From: Microbacterium hydrocarbonoxydans
Lineage (GTDB): Bacteria; Actinomycetota; Actinomycetes; Actinomycetales; Microbacteriaceae
Direction: 5' to 3'
DNA: 64,000 nt
NCBI RefSeq assembly: GCF_023715885.1
Contig: NZ_JAMBOY010000001.1
Span: 310,001 to 374,000, forward strand
Below, one piece after another: positions 51,318 through 59,383 of this stretch. Position 1 is the stretch's first letter. Each line of letters opens with the position of its first letter. Under the pieces are notes generated by a model, which ran no database searches, was not told where the DNA came from, and saw only the letters and a program-made list of their open reading frames with translations. A program made the position numbers and the translations under genes.

Positions 51318-52733
51318 ATGACCCTCACCACCCCCACACCCACCGCGACCGCGGGCAGCAACCGGCGCTGGCTCGCCCTGAGCTTTCTCGCTCTCGCGCA
51401 GTTCCTCGTCGTGCTCGACGCGTCGATCGTCAACATCGCACTGCCCGTGCTCGGGCAGCAGCTCGCCATGAGTACCGCCGCGCTCGCCTGGGTGATCACG
51501 GCGTACGTGCTCGCGTTCGGCGGACTGCTTCTGCTCGGCGGACGCCTCGCCGACCGCTACGGCCACCGCCGGATCTTCCTTGTCGGCACGGCGGGATTCG
51601 TCGCGGCATCCGCTCTGGCCGGGCTGTCGTTCTCGAGCGAGATGCTTCTCGGTGCGCGCGCTCTGCAGGGCGTGTCGGCGGCGCTGCTCGCCCCGTCGGC
51701 GCTCGCGCTGCTCACCCGGCTCTTCCCCGATGCGCGCGACCGCTCGAAGGCGCTCGGCGTGTGGGGCGGCGTGGCCGGCATCGGCTCCGCCGCCGGGGTC
51801 CTGCTCGGCGGCGTGCTCACCGGCGCCTTCGGGTGGCAGTCGGTGTTCTTCGTGAACGTCCCCGTCGGCATCGTCGTGCTCGTGGCCGTGCCGCTGTTGA
51901 TCTCGCGCGACACGGCGTCGGCGAGCGAAAAGCTCGACGTGTGGGGCGCCGTCACCATCACCGGTGCGCTGGTCGCGGTCGTCGGGGCGCTCAGTGCGGT
52001 CGAGCAGGTCGGCATCCTGCATCCGCTCCCGCTGGGCCTGCTCGTGGTCGCGGTCGCGCTCGGCGTGGCGTTCGTGATGATCGAGCGGCGCACGGTATCC
52101 CCGCTTGTGCCGCTCGGGATCTTCCGCATCCGCACCCTCGCGATCGGCAACCTCGTCGTGCTGCTCGTCGGCGCCGGGATGGTCGCGCTGTTCTTCGCCC
52201 TCTCGGTCTACATGCAGGCGGTGCTCGGCTACGACGCGCTCACCACCGGGCTCTCGCAGCTTCCCCTCGCCGGGGCGCTCGTCGTGGTCGCCGGCGTCGT
52301 GCCCGCGGTCGTGCAGCGCCTCGGCCTGACCGCCACGCTGATCGGCTCGCTGCTCGTGCTGGCCGCGGGACTCGTGTGGCTGTCGTTCGCACCCGCGGAT
52401 GCCGGATTCGTGGCGCAGCTGCTCGGCCCGACCCTGCTGATCGGCGTCGGCCTCGGCGGCGCGTTCGTCACCGCGACGCAGCTGTCGGTCGACGGGGTTG
52501 AGGGCGGCGAGGCCGGACTCGCGGGCGGACTCGTGAACACCAGCCAGCAGATCGGCGGCGCGCTCGGACTCGCGGTGCTCGGCACGGTCGCGTCGCTGCG
52601 GACGGAGGCGCTGACCGCGGCCGGGGTGTCGGCGCCGGAGGCTCTGACCGGCGGGTTCTCGTGGCTGTTCCTCGGGGCCGCGGCGGTGACCGTGGTTGGG
52701 GCGGTCGTGGCAGGGTTCGCGCGGAAGGGCTGA
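51318..52733 (+). CDS. DHA2-family MFS multidrug exporter
   Basis: A 471-residue transporter with 14 predicted helices, DHA2 (EmrB/QacA) type. Motif D1 LVVLDASIVNIALPVLGQQL in helix 1, motif A GGRLADRYGHRR, and motif C GGVAGIGSAAGVLLGGVL in helix 5 mark it as a proton-coupled exporter. Regulated by the preceding TetR gene, judged from operator placement. Confidence 0.93.
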   Translation: MTLTTPTPTATAGSNRRWLALSFLALAQFLVVLDASIVNIALPVLGQQLAMSTAALAWVITAYVLAFGGLLLLGGRLADRYGHRRIFLVGTAGFVAASALAGLSFSSEMLLGARALQGVSAALLAPSALALLTRLFPDARDRSKALGVWGGVAGIGSAAGVLLGGVLTGAFGWQSVFFVNVPVGIVVLVAVPLLISRDTASASEKLDVWGAVTITGALVAVVGALSAVEQVGILHPLPLGLLVVAVALGVAFVMIERRTVSPLVPLGIFRIRTLAIGNLVVLLVGAGMVALFFALSVYMQAVLGYDALTTGLSQLPLAGALVVVAGVVPAVVQRLGLTATLIGSLLVLAAGLVWLSFAPADAGFVAQLLGPTLLIGVGLGGAFVTATQLSVDGVEGGEAGLAGGLVNTSQQIGGALGLAVLGTVASLRTEALTAAGVSAPEALTGGFSWLFLGAAAVTVVGAVVAGFARKG

Positions 52734-52753
52734 CGTCGCGCGCTCGGTGATGT

Positions 52754-52798
52754 GCGCTTCGCTCGGCCAAATCCTGCAGATTCGGCCGAGCGAAGCGC
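52754..52798. terminator. GCGCTTCGCTCGGCC hairpin (repeat family)
   Basis: The arms at 52754-52768 and 52784-52798 pair perfectly over 15 bp, with a 15-nt loop. Inner 11 bp match the hairpin at 47939-47975. Downstream of the MFS exporter gene. Confidence 0.7.
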
Positions 52799-52923
52799 GT
52801 TTGGCCGCACGAGCAGTAGCTGGTTGAGCGAAGCGAGACGACCGCGCGGCGGCGAGCCCGCGGCATCCGCTCTACGCTGGACTGTCGGCCCCTTTTGCGT
52901 GGCCCTTCTCTGGAGCATCCCCC

Positions 52924-54426
52924 ATGTCTGCACTCACGGTCGATGATCGTGCCCGCTATCGGGCGAAGCCCTCTGTTCTCGACGCGCTGAAGAGTCCGCG
53001 GATGCTGACGCGCGAGGTCCTAGCGGGACTCGTCGTCGGGCTCGCGCTGATCCCCGAGGCGATCGCGTTCTCGGTCATCGCGGGCGTTGACCCGAAGGTG
53101 GGACTGTTCTCGTCGTTCATCATGGCGGTGTCGATCGCGTTCCTCGGCGGGCGTCCGGCGATGGTGACCGCGGCGACCGGAGCCGTCGCGCTCGTGATCG
53201 CGCCGGTCGCGCCGACGTACGGGATGGACTACTTCATCGCGACCGTGATCCTGGCGGGGATCTTCCAGGTGATCCTCGGGGTGCTCGGGGTCGCGAAGCT
53301 CATGCGGTTCATCCCGCGCAGCGTCGTGGTCGGGTTCGTGAACGCGCTGGCGATCTTCGTGTTCAGCTCGCAGTTTCCGCAGCTGATCGATGTGCCGTGG
53401 CTCGTGTATCCGCTGGTGGCGCTGGGAATCGTCGTCATGATCGTCATGCCGCGGATCACGAAGATCGTGCCGGCGCCGCTGGTGTCGGTGATCATCGTGA
53501 CCGCGGTCGTGCTGACGATGGGCATCGCGGTGCCGACGGTCGGCGATCAGGGCGAGCTGCCGCGGAGTCTGCCGTCGCTGTTCCTGCCCGACATCCCGTG
53601 GACGTGGGAGACGTTCGGCATCATCGCGCCGTTCGCTCTCGGGGTCGCACTCGTGGGACTCATGGAATCGCTGCTCACCGCGAAGCTCGTCGACGAGATC
53701 ACCGACACGCACTCGAACAAGACGCGCGAGTCGTGGGCGCAGGGCGTCGCGAACATGCTGTCGGGATTCTTCGGCGGCATGGGCGGATGCGCGGTCATCG
53801 GGCAGACCATGATCGGCGTCAAGGCGTCGGGCGCGCGCACCCGCATCTCGACGTTCTGCGCGGGGCTGTTCCTGTTCGTGCTGGTGGTCGTGTTCGGCGA
53901 CTTCGTCGGGACGATCCCGATGGCGGCGCTCGTCGCGGTCATGATCATGGTGGCGATCGGCGCCTTCGACTGGCACTCCGTGAAGCCTTCGACACTCAAG
54001 CGGATGCCGAAGAGCGAGACGTTCGTGATGGTGGCCACCGTCGTGCTCGTGCTGCTGACCCACAACCTCGCGATCGGGGTCGTCGGCGGAGTGTTGGTCG
54101 CGTCGGTGCTGTTCGTGCGGCGGGTGGCGCATTTCGTGTCGGTGTCGCGTGTTGTTTCTTCGGCTGGTGATTCTGTGACCTATGTCGTGGACGGGGAGTT
54201 GTTCTTCGCGTCGAGCAATGATCTGACGACGCTGTTCTCGTACTCGGATGATCCTGCGCGGGTGGTGGTGGATCTGTCGCGGTCGCATGTGTGGGATGCG
54301 TCGACCGTCGCCGCGCTCGATGCGATCGAGACGAAGTACGCGGCGCTGGGGAGGTCCGTGGAGATCGTCGGGATGAACGAGAGCAGTCAGCGGATGCGGG
54401 GACGGTTGACCGGCGGGTTCGAGTAG
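52924..54426 (+). CDS. SulP-family anion transporter with STAS domain
   Basis: A 500-residue carrier of the SLC26/SulP family. Ten or more helices (residues about 30-395) with [22 protein letters not shown] at the start of the transport domain, and a C-terminal STAS domain (about 415-500: [21 protein letters not shown]). Shorter than many SulP proteins. Probable substrate sulfate, bicarbonate or another anion; not resolvable from sequence alone. Confidence 0.92.
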   Translation: MSALTVDDRARYRAKPSVLDALKSPRMLTREVLAGLVVGLALIPEAIAFSVIAGVDPKVGLFSSFIMAVSIAFLGGRPAMVTAATGAVALVIAPVAPTYGMDYFIATVILAGIFQVILGVLGVAKLMRFIPRSVVVGFVNALAIFVFSSQFPQLIDVPWLVYPLVALGIVVMIVMPRITKIVPAPLVSVIIVTAVVLTMGIAVPTVGDQGELPRSLPSLFLPDIPWTWETFGIIAPFALGVALVGLMESLLTAKLVDEITDTHSNKTRESWAQGVANMLSGFFGGMGGCAVIGQTMIGVKASGARTRISTFCAGLFLFVLVVVFGDFVGTIPMAALVAVMIMVAIGAFDWHSVKPSTLKRMPKSETFVMVATVVLVLLTHNLAIGVVGGVLVASVLFVRRVAHFVSVSRVVSSAGDSVTYVVDGELFFASSNDLTTLFSYSDDPARVVVDLSRSHVWDASTVAALDAIETKYAALGRSVEIVGMNESSQRMRGRLTGGFE

Positions 54427-54437
54427 GGCGACTTCCG

Positions 54438-54520
54438 GGTCGTTGAGCGAGCGGCTCCCCTCCGGTCGTTGAGCGAGCGGCGCCCCTTTCGGTCGTTGAG
54501 CGAGCGAAGCGAGACGAAAC
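54438..54520. repeat. GGTCGTTGAGCGAGCG repeat cluster
   Basis: Three copies of GGTCGTTGAGCGAGCG (from 54438, 54464 and 54491), about 26 bp apart; the last continues as AAGCGAGACGAAACG. A fourth, partial form (GGTTGAGCGAAGCGAGACG) is at about 52832-52850. This word is dispersed in Microbacteriaceae intergenic DNA. The rest of 54521-54716 shows no gene. Confidence 0.85.
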
Positions 54521-54716
54521 GCGGCAACCCCCGCAGGTGGTCGAGCGAGAGAAGCTGTCCGCACTCAGCGCGCCTTCTCGCCTGCTGTGGTCTCTGCAAG
54601 CTAGCCAGTTCGGCTGTCGATCAGTCCGGCCAGGACCGCCGGTTGCATCCGATACTCCGGAATGGGTCGATCCCCGACAGCTAGACCTCTGCCGGGAGGT
54701 CATGTCGCGCGCTAAT

Positions 54717-54734
54717 CTGTTTGTATGCAAACAG
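54717..54734. promoter_or_regulatory. Toxin-antitoxin operator across the antitoxin start
   Basis: CTGTTTG-TATG-CAAACAG is a perfect inverted repeat (7-4-7); the ATG of the antitoxin (54725) is in its centre. A -10 box TAATCT (54713-54718) is 6 nt before the ATG, suggesting a leaderless, autorepressed transcript. Confidence 0.7.
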
Positions 54735-55399
54735 GAGTGTCCGATCCGGCTCACACGACGCCGATCTACACACTGACGGAGGCGGCGCAGATCATTCACG
54801 CGCCGCCCACTTCCTTCGCGCGGTGGGCTCACGGCCACCGGTTCAGGCAGCGGCGAGCGGGCGAGTGGGGATGGAGTGAACCGATCCTCACGGGTGTTCG
54901 CGAGGGTCGCGGCTTCACCGTGCCGTTCAACGCGCTTGCCGAAGGGTTCATCGTCGAGTCCTTCCGACGGGCGGGGCTACCGATGGCCCGGATTCGACCG
55001 GCCATCGAGGTGCTTCGCAATGAGTTGGGGATCGAGAACGCGCTCCTCAGCGAAAAGCTTCGAACCGATGGCGCCGAGATCCTGATCGAGAATGGCGACC
55101 GAGAGTTGGTCGTCGTGCGCAACCATCAAGGCGTCTTCCGCGATGTCGTAGCAGAGTACTTGCAGAGCATCCGATACCGCGACGGCTTCGTCGAGTTCGT
55201 CCAGCTTCCGACGTACGAACGTGCTGAGGTGATCGTCGATCCCCGCCGCAACTCCGGGCAGCCGACGATCGCGCGGCTCGGAGTGCGAGTCGAAGACGTC
55301 GTCAGCCGGGTTCGTGCGGGCGAACCCATGCCGGAGGTTGCCGAGGATTTCGGGTTGAAGAAGTCCGAGCTGCGATCTCTGCTCGTTCAGGCGGCGTGA
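54725..55399 (+). CDS. DUF433-type antitoxin / DNA-binding protein
   Basis: A 224-residue protein. The N-terminal part looks like a MerR-type helix-turn-helix (IYTLTEAAQIIHAPPTSFARW). The C-terminal 60 residues match DUF433: GQPTIARLGVRVEDVVSRVRAGEPMPEVAEDFGLKKSELRSLL. This combination is typical of antitoxins paired with PIN-like (DUF5615-type) toxins. The next gene starts one base after the stop. The operator over its start codon supports autoregulation. Confidence 0.87.
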   Translation: MQTGVSDPAHTTPIYTLTEAAQIIHAPPTSFARWAHGHRFRQRRAGEWGWSEPILTGVREGRGFTVPFNALAEGFIVESFRRAGLPMARIRPAIEVLRNELGIENALLSEKLRTDGAEILIENGDRELVVVRNHQGVFRDVVAEYLQSIRYRDGFVEFVQLPTYERAEVIVDPRRNSGQPTIARLGVRVEDVVSRVRAGEPMPEVAEDFGLKKSELRSLLVQAA

Positions 55400-55400
55400 C

Positions 55401-55805
55401 GTGGCGCCGGCACGCTTCCTGCTCGACCGATCGGTCGGAGGAAGAGTGCTGGTTTCCCGACTTCGAGCCGCAGGTTGGGACGCGCGAACTCTTGCGGAAG
55501 AGTACGGTGACGAACGCGCCCAGCGCATGCGCGATGAAGAGTGGATCGCTGAGGGCACTCGATCGGGATTCCTGCTCCTTGCGAAGGATCACCGGATCGC
55601 GTCACGACCTCTCGAGGCTCAAGCCGTCTACCTCAACGACGCCCGCGTGATCGCGTTCGCCCGGGGAGAGCTCACGGGCTCGCAGATGAGCGACATCTGC
55701 CTCACACACGAGCGAGCGATCCATCGATTGGCCGCTGTGCGGCCACCGTTCGTGTTCTCACTGAGCGCGAGCGGATTGCGACGAAAACATCTCAACGCAC
55801 CCTGA
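55401..55805 (+). CDS. PIN-like toxin
   Basis: A 134-residue protein with the PIN-like pattern of DUF5615/VapC-type toxins: RFLLDRSVGGRV with an aspartate at the first strand, a middle acidic helix (ERAQRMRDEEWIAEG), and FLLLAKDHRIAS with the third acidic residue. A ribonuclease activity is expected from family, not shown. GTG start one base after the antitoxin stop. The C terminus is basic. Confidence 0.82.
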   Translation: MAPARFLLDRSVGGRVLVSRLRAAGWDARTLAEEYGDERAQRMRDEEWIAEGTRSGFLLLAKDHRIASRPLEAQAVYLNDARVIAFARGELTGSQMSDICLTHERAIHRLAAVRPPFVFSLSASGLRRKHLNAP

Positions 55806-55817
55806 TCGACGGAGCAA

Positions 55818-55864
55818 GCGAGCGGCCACGAGGTGCCAGCCGACCCCCGCCGGGCACCGCTCGC
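55818..55864 (+). terminator. Two-part hairpin after toxin gene
   Basis: GCGAGC (55818-55823)/GCTCGC (55859-55864) outer stem and GGTGCC (55832-55837)/GGCACC (55853-55858) inner stem can form together with an 8-nt bulge. Possible terminator. Confidence 0.4.
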
Positions 55865-55949
55865 CCGACCTGCTACCGTGTTCCCCAGCGTCGCGTGTCG
55901 GTGGCAGTCTGTGCCAGACATGGAGGCGTGGGACCCGAGGAGGACGACC

Positions 55950-55985
55950 GTGACAACGGCGATCTCTTCGCCCTCCCGTGTCTGA
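55950..55985 (+). CDS. Putative 11-codon leader ORF before hemerythrin gene
   Basis: GTG at 55950 follows a near-ideal Shine-Dalgarno (GAGGAGG at 55937-55943, 6-nt spacer). It reads 11 codons to a TGA at 55983-55985 and overlaps the hemerythrin GTG at 55978. It could be a leader peptide for coupling, or evidence that the hemerythrin reading frame starts elsewhere. Confidence 0.3.
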   Translation: MTTAISSPSRV

Positions 55986-56448
55986 GGGCGAGAAGACCAG
56001 GCTGATCGCCTGGGCGAACGAACTGCGCGCGGTGCACGGCCGCCTGCGTGCCGCATTGAAGGCAGCACAGGATGCCGTGGCATCCGGCGCTCCCGCAGAG
56101 GTCGCATCCCGCGATCTGCTGCTGTTCTGTCACGGATTCTGCGTGGCGCTGACCGGGCATCACGAGGGCGAAGACCGCACGCTGTTCCCCGCGCTCAGCG
56201 CGGCGCATCCGGAGCTGCACGAGACGATCCGCAAGCTCATGCAGGATCACTCGATGATCGGGCACCTGATCGGCGGGCTGCAGTCGGCCGTCTCGTCGGG
56301 CGCGACGACCACCGCGATGGCCTCGCATCTCGAGGGCATAGCCGCCATCATGGAGAGCCATTTCCGCCACGAGGAGCGCGAACTGCTCGATGTGCTCGAC
56401 GGTCTCGTTCTGGACGCGGATCCGGCGGAGGTTCTAGGTCCGCTCTGA
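55978..56448 (+). CDS. Hemerythrin-domain protein
   Basis: A 156-residue four-helix-bundle di-iron protein. Candidate iron ligands are spread as in the family: WANELRAVHGRLR, CHGFCVALTGHHEGEDRTLF, LMQDHSMIGHL and HFRHEERELL. Roles in oxygen, NO or peroxide binding are possible. The GTG start overlaps a small leader ORF; no other good Shine-Dalgarno is near, so coupling is likely. Confidence 0.85.
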   Translation: MSEGEKTRLIAWANELRAVHGRLRAALKAAQDAVASGAPAEVASRDLLLFCHGFCVALTGHHEGEDRTLFPALSAAHPELHETIRKLMQDHSMIGHLIGGLQSAVSSGATTTAMASHLEGIAAIMESHFRHEERELLDVLDGLVLDADPAEVLGPL

Positions 56449-56498
56449 TCTGCGAGATGCCCCCTTCCAAAGGGGGGTGGCGGCAGTAGGGTGACGCT

Positions 56499-57134
56499 GT
56501 GATCATCAGCGCGAAGGCGTTCGCTTCTCGATTCGATGTGCCGCTCGCGGAAGCTCGCCGTGTTCTGAGATCGCTGCACGGGCCCGCGCCCACGGGGAGC
56601 GATGGGTGGGATCTGAGCGAGGCGGAGGTCTCGGCCGCGCTCGCGCAGATCTCCGATCGACCCGAACGCGCATTCGCAGAAGAGCTCACATCTGATCTGC
56701 TGAGTCAGTACGCCCAGATCCTCGCGGAGCTCCGAGCGCGGGGAGTCGTGCGCACCGGAAGCGCACCGCTCGGCGACTATGCCGAGCACATGGCACTCTC
56801 GGTCTACGGTGGATCGCTGGCTCCGAACTCGGCGAAGTCCTACGACATCACCGCAGCCGACGGGCGCACGATCCAGGTCAAGGCGCGCACCGTCAGTGCA
56901 TCGACGAGTCCAAGCGCAGTGTTCTCGGTCTTCCGCTCATTTGACTTCAGCGTGGCGACTCTGCTCGTCCTCGACTCTCGGACCTACGCCGTGAAAAGCG
57001 CGCACGAGATGGATCCGGACCACGTCAGGGCGGCGTCGCGCTGGTCAGAGCACGTGCGTGGCCATCTTCTGCCGGTCAGCGCTCCGGCGAAATCCGGAGT
57101 CGACGTGACGGACCTGTTCGCCGCTTACTCCTGA
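56499..57134 (+). CDS. PD-(D/E)XK-like nuclease-fold protein (DUF6998-like)
   Basis: A 211-residue protein. The N-terminal 80 residues contain a helical region with a possible winged helix (FASRFDVPLAEARRVLRSL). The C-terminal half has an arrangement seen in PD-(D/E)XK nucleases: Glu96 (GDYAEHMAL), Asp116 (SYDITAADG) and QVK at 126-128 (IQVKART). Function is unproven; it could be a restriction-type nuclease or an inactive DNA-binding relative. Located among toxin-antitoxin, Ltp and Mrr genes. Confidence 0.6.
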   Translation: MIISAKAFASRFDVPLAEARRVLRSLHGPAPTGSDGWDLSEAEVSAALAQISDRPERAFAEELTSDLLSQYAQILAELRARGVVRTGSAPLGDYAEHMALSVYGGSLAPNSAKSYDITAADGRTIQVKARTVSASTSPSAVFSVFRSFDFSVATLLVLDSRTYAVKSAHEMDPDHVRAASRWSEHVRGHLLPVSAPAKSGVDVTDLFAAYS

Positions 57135-57139
57135 CACAC

Positions 57140-57171
57140 TCAGCCGATCGCGGCCAGGATCTGCCGGCGAG
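57140..57171 (-). pseudogene. Decayed 3' fragment of the 61240-61563 gene
   Basis: Bases 57140-57171 resemble the 3' end of the small gene at 61240: on the minus strand LAG, then after a one-base deletion QILAAIG and stop, compared with LAGQIQAAIG. No upstream part of that gene is recognisable. The rest of 57172-57357 holds nothing I can identify. Confidence 0.5.
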
Positions 57172-57357
57172 CTGGAGCGCCTTGTCGAGACCGAGCTTGC
57201 CGAACACGATCTGAGCAAATCTGCCCTCTACGTCGACGTACGGCCGAATGGCGGGAGCGGACAGCCCCCGAGCTGCGCCCCAACCTGCTCGATCGCTAGT
57301 CGCGGCTTCTGCACAGTGAGCGCAGGCTTAGCAGCTCGCATCTTCCGTGAACCGAGA

Positions 57358-57389
57358 AGCCGGGCCCCGCTCCGTTGCGGGGCCCGGCT
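57358..57389. terminator. Terminator of DUF2510-Ltp gene
   Basis: AGCCGGGCCCCGC (57358-57370) pairs with GCGGGGCCCGGCT (57377-57389) around TCCGTT, 16 bp after the minus-strand gene end. Confidence 0.75.
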
Positions 57390-57404
57390 CCTTGCCCAAC
57401 CCGA

Positions 57405-58307
57405 TCAGTAGCCGACCGCGGCGAGCCCGTACTCGATCTCTGACGGCAAGAACCCCTCGTACTCGAGCTGGCCGTAGAGGCCGTCGCGCGAGAACGACGA
57501 GAAGTCAAGATAGCTCTGTGCTTTCTCGGCAGCCTCGAGGTTCCAGTCAGCACCTGCATTGTCGACGGCGAACGTCGCGTCCTCGGTGCTGAATCCCTCA
57601 TACTCGAGCTGCCCGATGAGGCCGCTACGCGAGAAACCCGTGAAGTCGAGGTAGTTCTGCGCGGATCGGATCGCATTCTCCTGAGCCACAGTGAGCTTGG
57701 GCTTCTCCTCGAGTGTCAGCGTGATCTCCGTGCCCTCCTCAACTTCGGTTCCCGCGGCCGGACTCGTGGCGAGCACCTTTGCGAGCGGGTCTGCGAGCGT
57801 CGTCAGCACTGGCGGGTTGAGACCGGCGGCGCTCAGCGCGACCAGCGCCTCCGTTGCGGTGAGCCCGGTCACATCCGGGACGGCGACCATGACCGCGGGC
57901 TCCGGCTCTTCCACCGTCTGCTCGGCCGTCACCGTCGACGTCGACGGTTTCTCGTCGGCGACATTGTTGCTGCCTGCACCCCCGACGGCATTCGCGACGC
58001 CGCCGATGAGGATGACTCCAGCGGCGATCGAGCCGCCGATGATCCAGCCCTTCTTCTTCGACTTCTTCGCCGAGGTGCCGTCCACGGGAACCGACGCATC
58101 GACCGTTGTGGACGGACCCGCGGGGTACTCCTTCGTAGGAACATCGTTCGGCAGGGCAGCCGTCGGGACGGCGACGGTCGCCGCCTCAGGCGTCATGGGA
58201 GTGCTGGGCTGCTGCGGCTCGAGCCACTGCACCCCATCCCAGTAGCGCTGCTCGTTATTGGCGTGCGGCGCCGGGTACCACCCTGGCGCAGGATTCGGGT
58301 TCGTCAT
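57405..58307 (-). CDS. DUF2510-TM-PASTA-Ltp membrane protein
   Basis: A 300-residue protein with, in order: DUF2510 (APGWYPAP...RYWDGVQWLE, residues 8-30), a linker, a single helix (GWIIGGSIAAGVILIGGVANAVGG, about 87-110), a PASTA domain (VPDVTGLTATEALVALSAAGL), and two tandem Ltp repeats (AIRSAQNYLDFTGFSRSGL and AEKAQSYLDFSSFSRDGLYG, each with GQLEYEGF). The Ltp repeat is related to the superinfection-exclusion lipoprotein of phage TP-J34. Here it is held by a helix, not a lipid. AAAGGAA precedes ATG 58307. Role at the cell surface is inferred. Confidence 0.85.
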   Translation of the reverse strand: MTNPNPAPGWYPAPHANNEQRYWDGVQWLEPQQPSTPMTPEAATVAVPTAALPNDVPTKEYPAGPSTTVDASVPVDGTSAKKSKKKGWIIGGSIAAGVILIGGVANAVGGAGSNNVADEKPSTSTVTAEQTVEEPEPAVMVAVPDVTGLTATEALVALSAAGLNPPVLTTLADPLAKVLATSPAAGTEVEEGTEITLTLEEKPKLTVAQENAIRSAQNYLDFTGFSRSGLIGQLEYEGFSTEDATFAVDNAGADWNLEAAEKAQSYLDFSSFSRDGLYGQLEYEGFLPSEIEYGLAAVGY

Positions 58308-58422
58308 GGTCGAGTTCCTTTCGATGCGGTTGTACTGCTGTGTCGTGTTTGTGATTCGGGGGACAGCTGATCGCTCCACGAGAGCCGTCCTCGTGCTGCC
58401 CCAAGTGGTCAGATGACATGGG

Positions 58423-58442
58423 GAGCGACGCCTTCGTCGCTC
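58423..58442. terminator. Terminator after second DUF2510 gene
   Basis: GAGCGACG-CCTT-CGTCGCTC is a perfect 8-bp hairpin; outer flanks GATGAC/GTCATC add a further paired segment. It lies 14 bp beyond the minus-strand stop at 58456. Confidence 0.6.
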
Positions 58443-58455
58443 ATCACGTCATCTG

Positions 58456-59247
58456 TCAGATGGCGGAGTTCGCCACTCCTCGTGCTGCCTCCACCTGAGC
58501 TCTTACACCCTCGATGGCTGCGAGGATCGTCGGACCGTCCTGAGTCGAGACCGCGTCGGACAGGACGTCAAGCGCAGCGCCCAGCGAGGTCAGCGACGCC
58601 GGCCAGGTGTTCACGACGCCCGGGGGAACGTCCAGACCCTCCAGCTGCCCAAGGTTGAATGCTAGTTCGGCGCTATTACTCAGCAGACGCCAAAACCCTG
58701 CCTCTTGCACGGTGACGACCATGTCGTCCAGGTCCTTATTCATGTCGTCGAGATGCGATCCAGCCTGAGCGCGAAACGCGACACTATCGACGGCATCGAT
58801 CGCTGGCGCAGTTGCCGTCGGCGGCGTCGGGGTGGGCGTCGGCTCCGCCGAGGTGGGTTCTTGCGTCGCGATGGCGGCAGGGGCGGCGCTCGCCTGCTGA
58901 ACCGGTTCCCGGTTGCTTCCAGCGCCGATTGCGGTACCGACAGACCCGACGAGGATGACGGCGGCCGCGATAGCACCTCCGATGAGCCAGCGGTTCTTGC
59001 TCCTCGACGACGTCGGCGCCGAGGCTGACGACGCCGCAGGAGGCGGCGGGATCGTCGGAGTTCCGGGCTGCAGGGCGGGCGTAGCGAAGGCGGGCGCCAC
59101 GGCAATCGGTGGCGCGGACGGCCCAGGAATCGCGTCTGCAGGCGGCGTCATCGGAGCGCGATGCTCCGTCCACCGCGTGCCGTCCCAGTAGCGGCTCTGC
59201 GTCGGAGCTTCAGGATCCGGATACCATCCAGCGCGAATATCGCTCAC
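58456..59247 (-). CDS. DUF2510 single-helix membrane protein
   Basis: A 263-residue protein: DUF2510 (RAGWYPDPEAPTQSRYWDG), Pro/Ala-rich linker, one helix (WLIGGAIAAAVILVGSVGTAI, about 88-110), a Thr/Pro-rich stretch and a C-terminal helical domain (about 160-263). It shares its layout with the preceding DUF2510-Ltp protein, but the C-terminal domain is not Ltp and is not recognised. Probably an extracytoplasmic helical domain. Confidence 0.72.
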   Translation of the reverse strand: MSDIRAGWYPDPEAPTQSRYWDGTRWTEHRAPMTPPADAIPGPSAPPIAVAPAFATPALQPGTPTIPPPPAASSASAPTSSRSKNRWLIGGAIAAAVILVGSVGTAIGAGSNREPVQQASAAPAAIATQEPTSAEPTPTPTPPTATAPAIDAVDSVAFRAQAGSHLDDMNKDLDDMVVTVQEAGFWRLLSNSAELAFNLGQLEGLDVPPGVVNTWPASLTSLGAALDVLSDAVSTQDGPTILAAIEGVRAQVEAARGVANSAI

Positions 59248-59383
59248 GTCTTCCCCCAGGTGATGAAGAGCCCCCCATCTGGCTCCGATCTGACACTAGC
59301 GACTCCATGCGTTCGCATTGGTCTCGGCTTGATCACGATTGAACGACGGTGCAACCCTCGCCGTCCGCCAAACTCTTACGCGT

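Noticed and set aside
49710-52022. Minus-strand frame of 770 codons including the DUF2520 protein
   Set aside because: Only the last 241 codons match a protein family. The upstream part is antisense to tetR and the exporter and is low-complexity, so the start was moved to 50435.
54438-54520. CRISPR-like repeats
   Set aside because: Only three copies with 9-10-bp gaps of simple sequence; known dispersed intergenic word, no cas genes.
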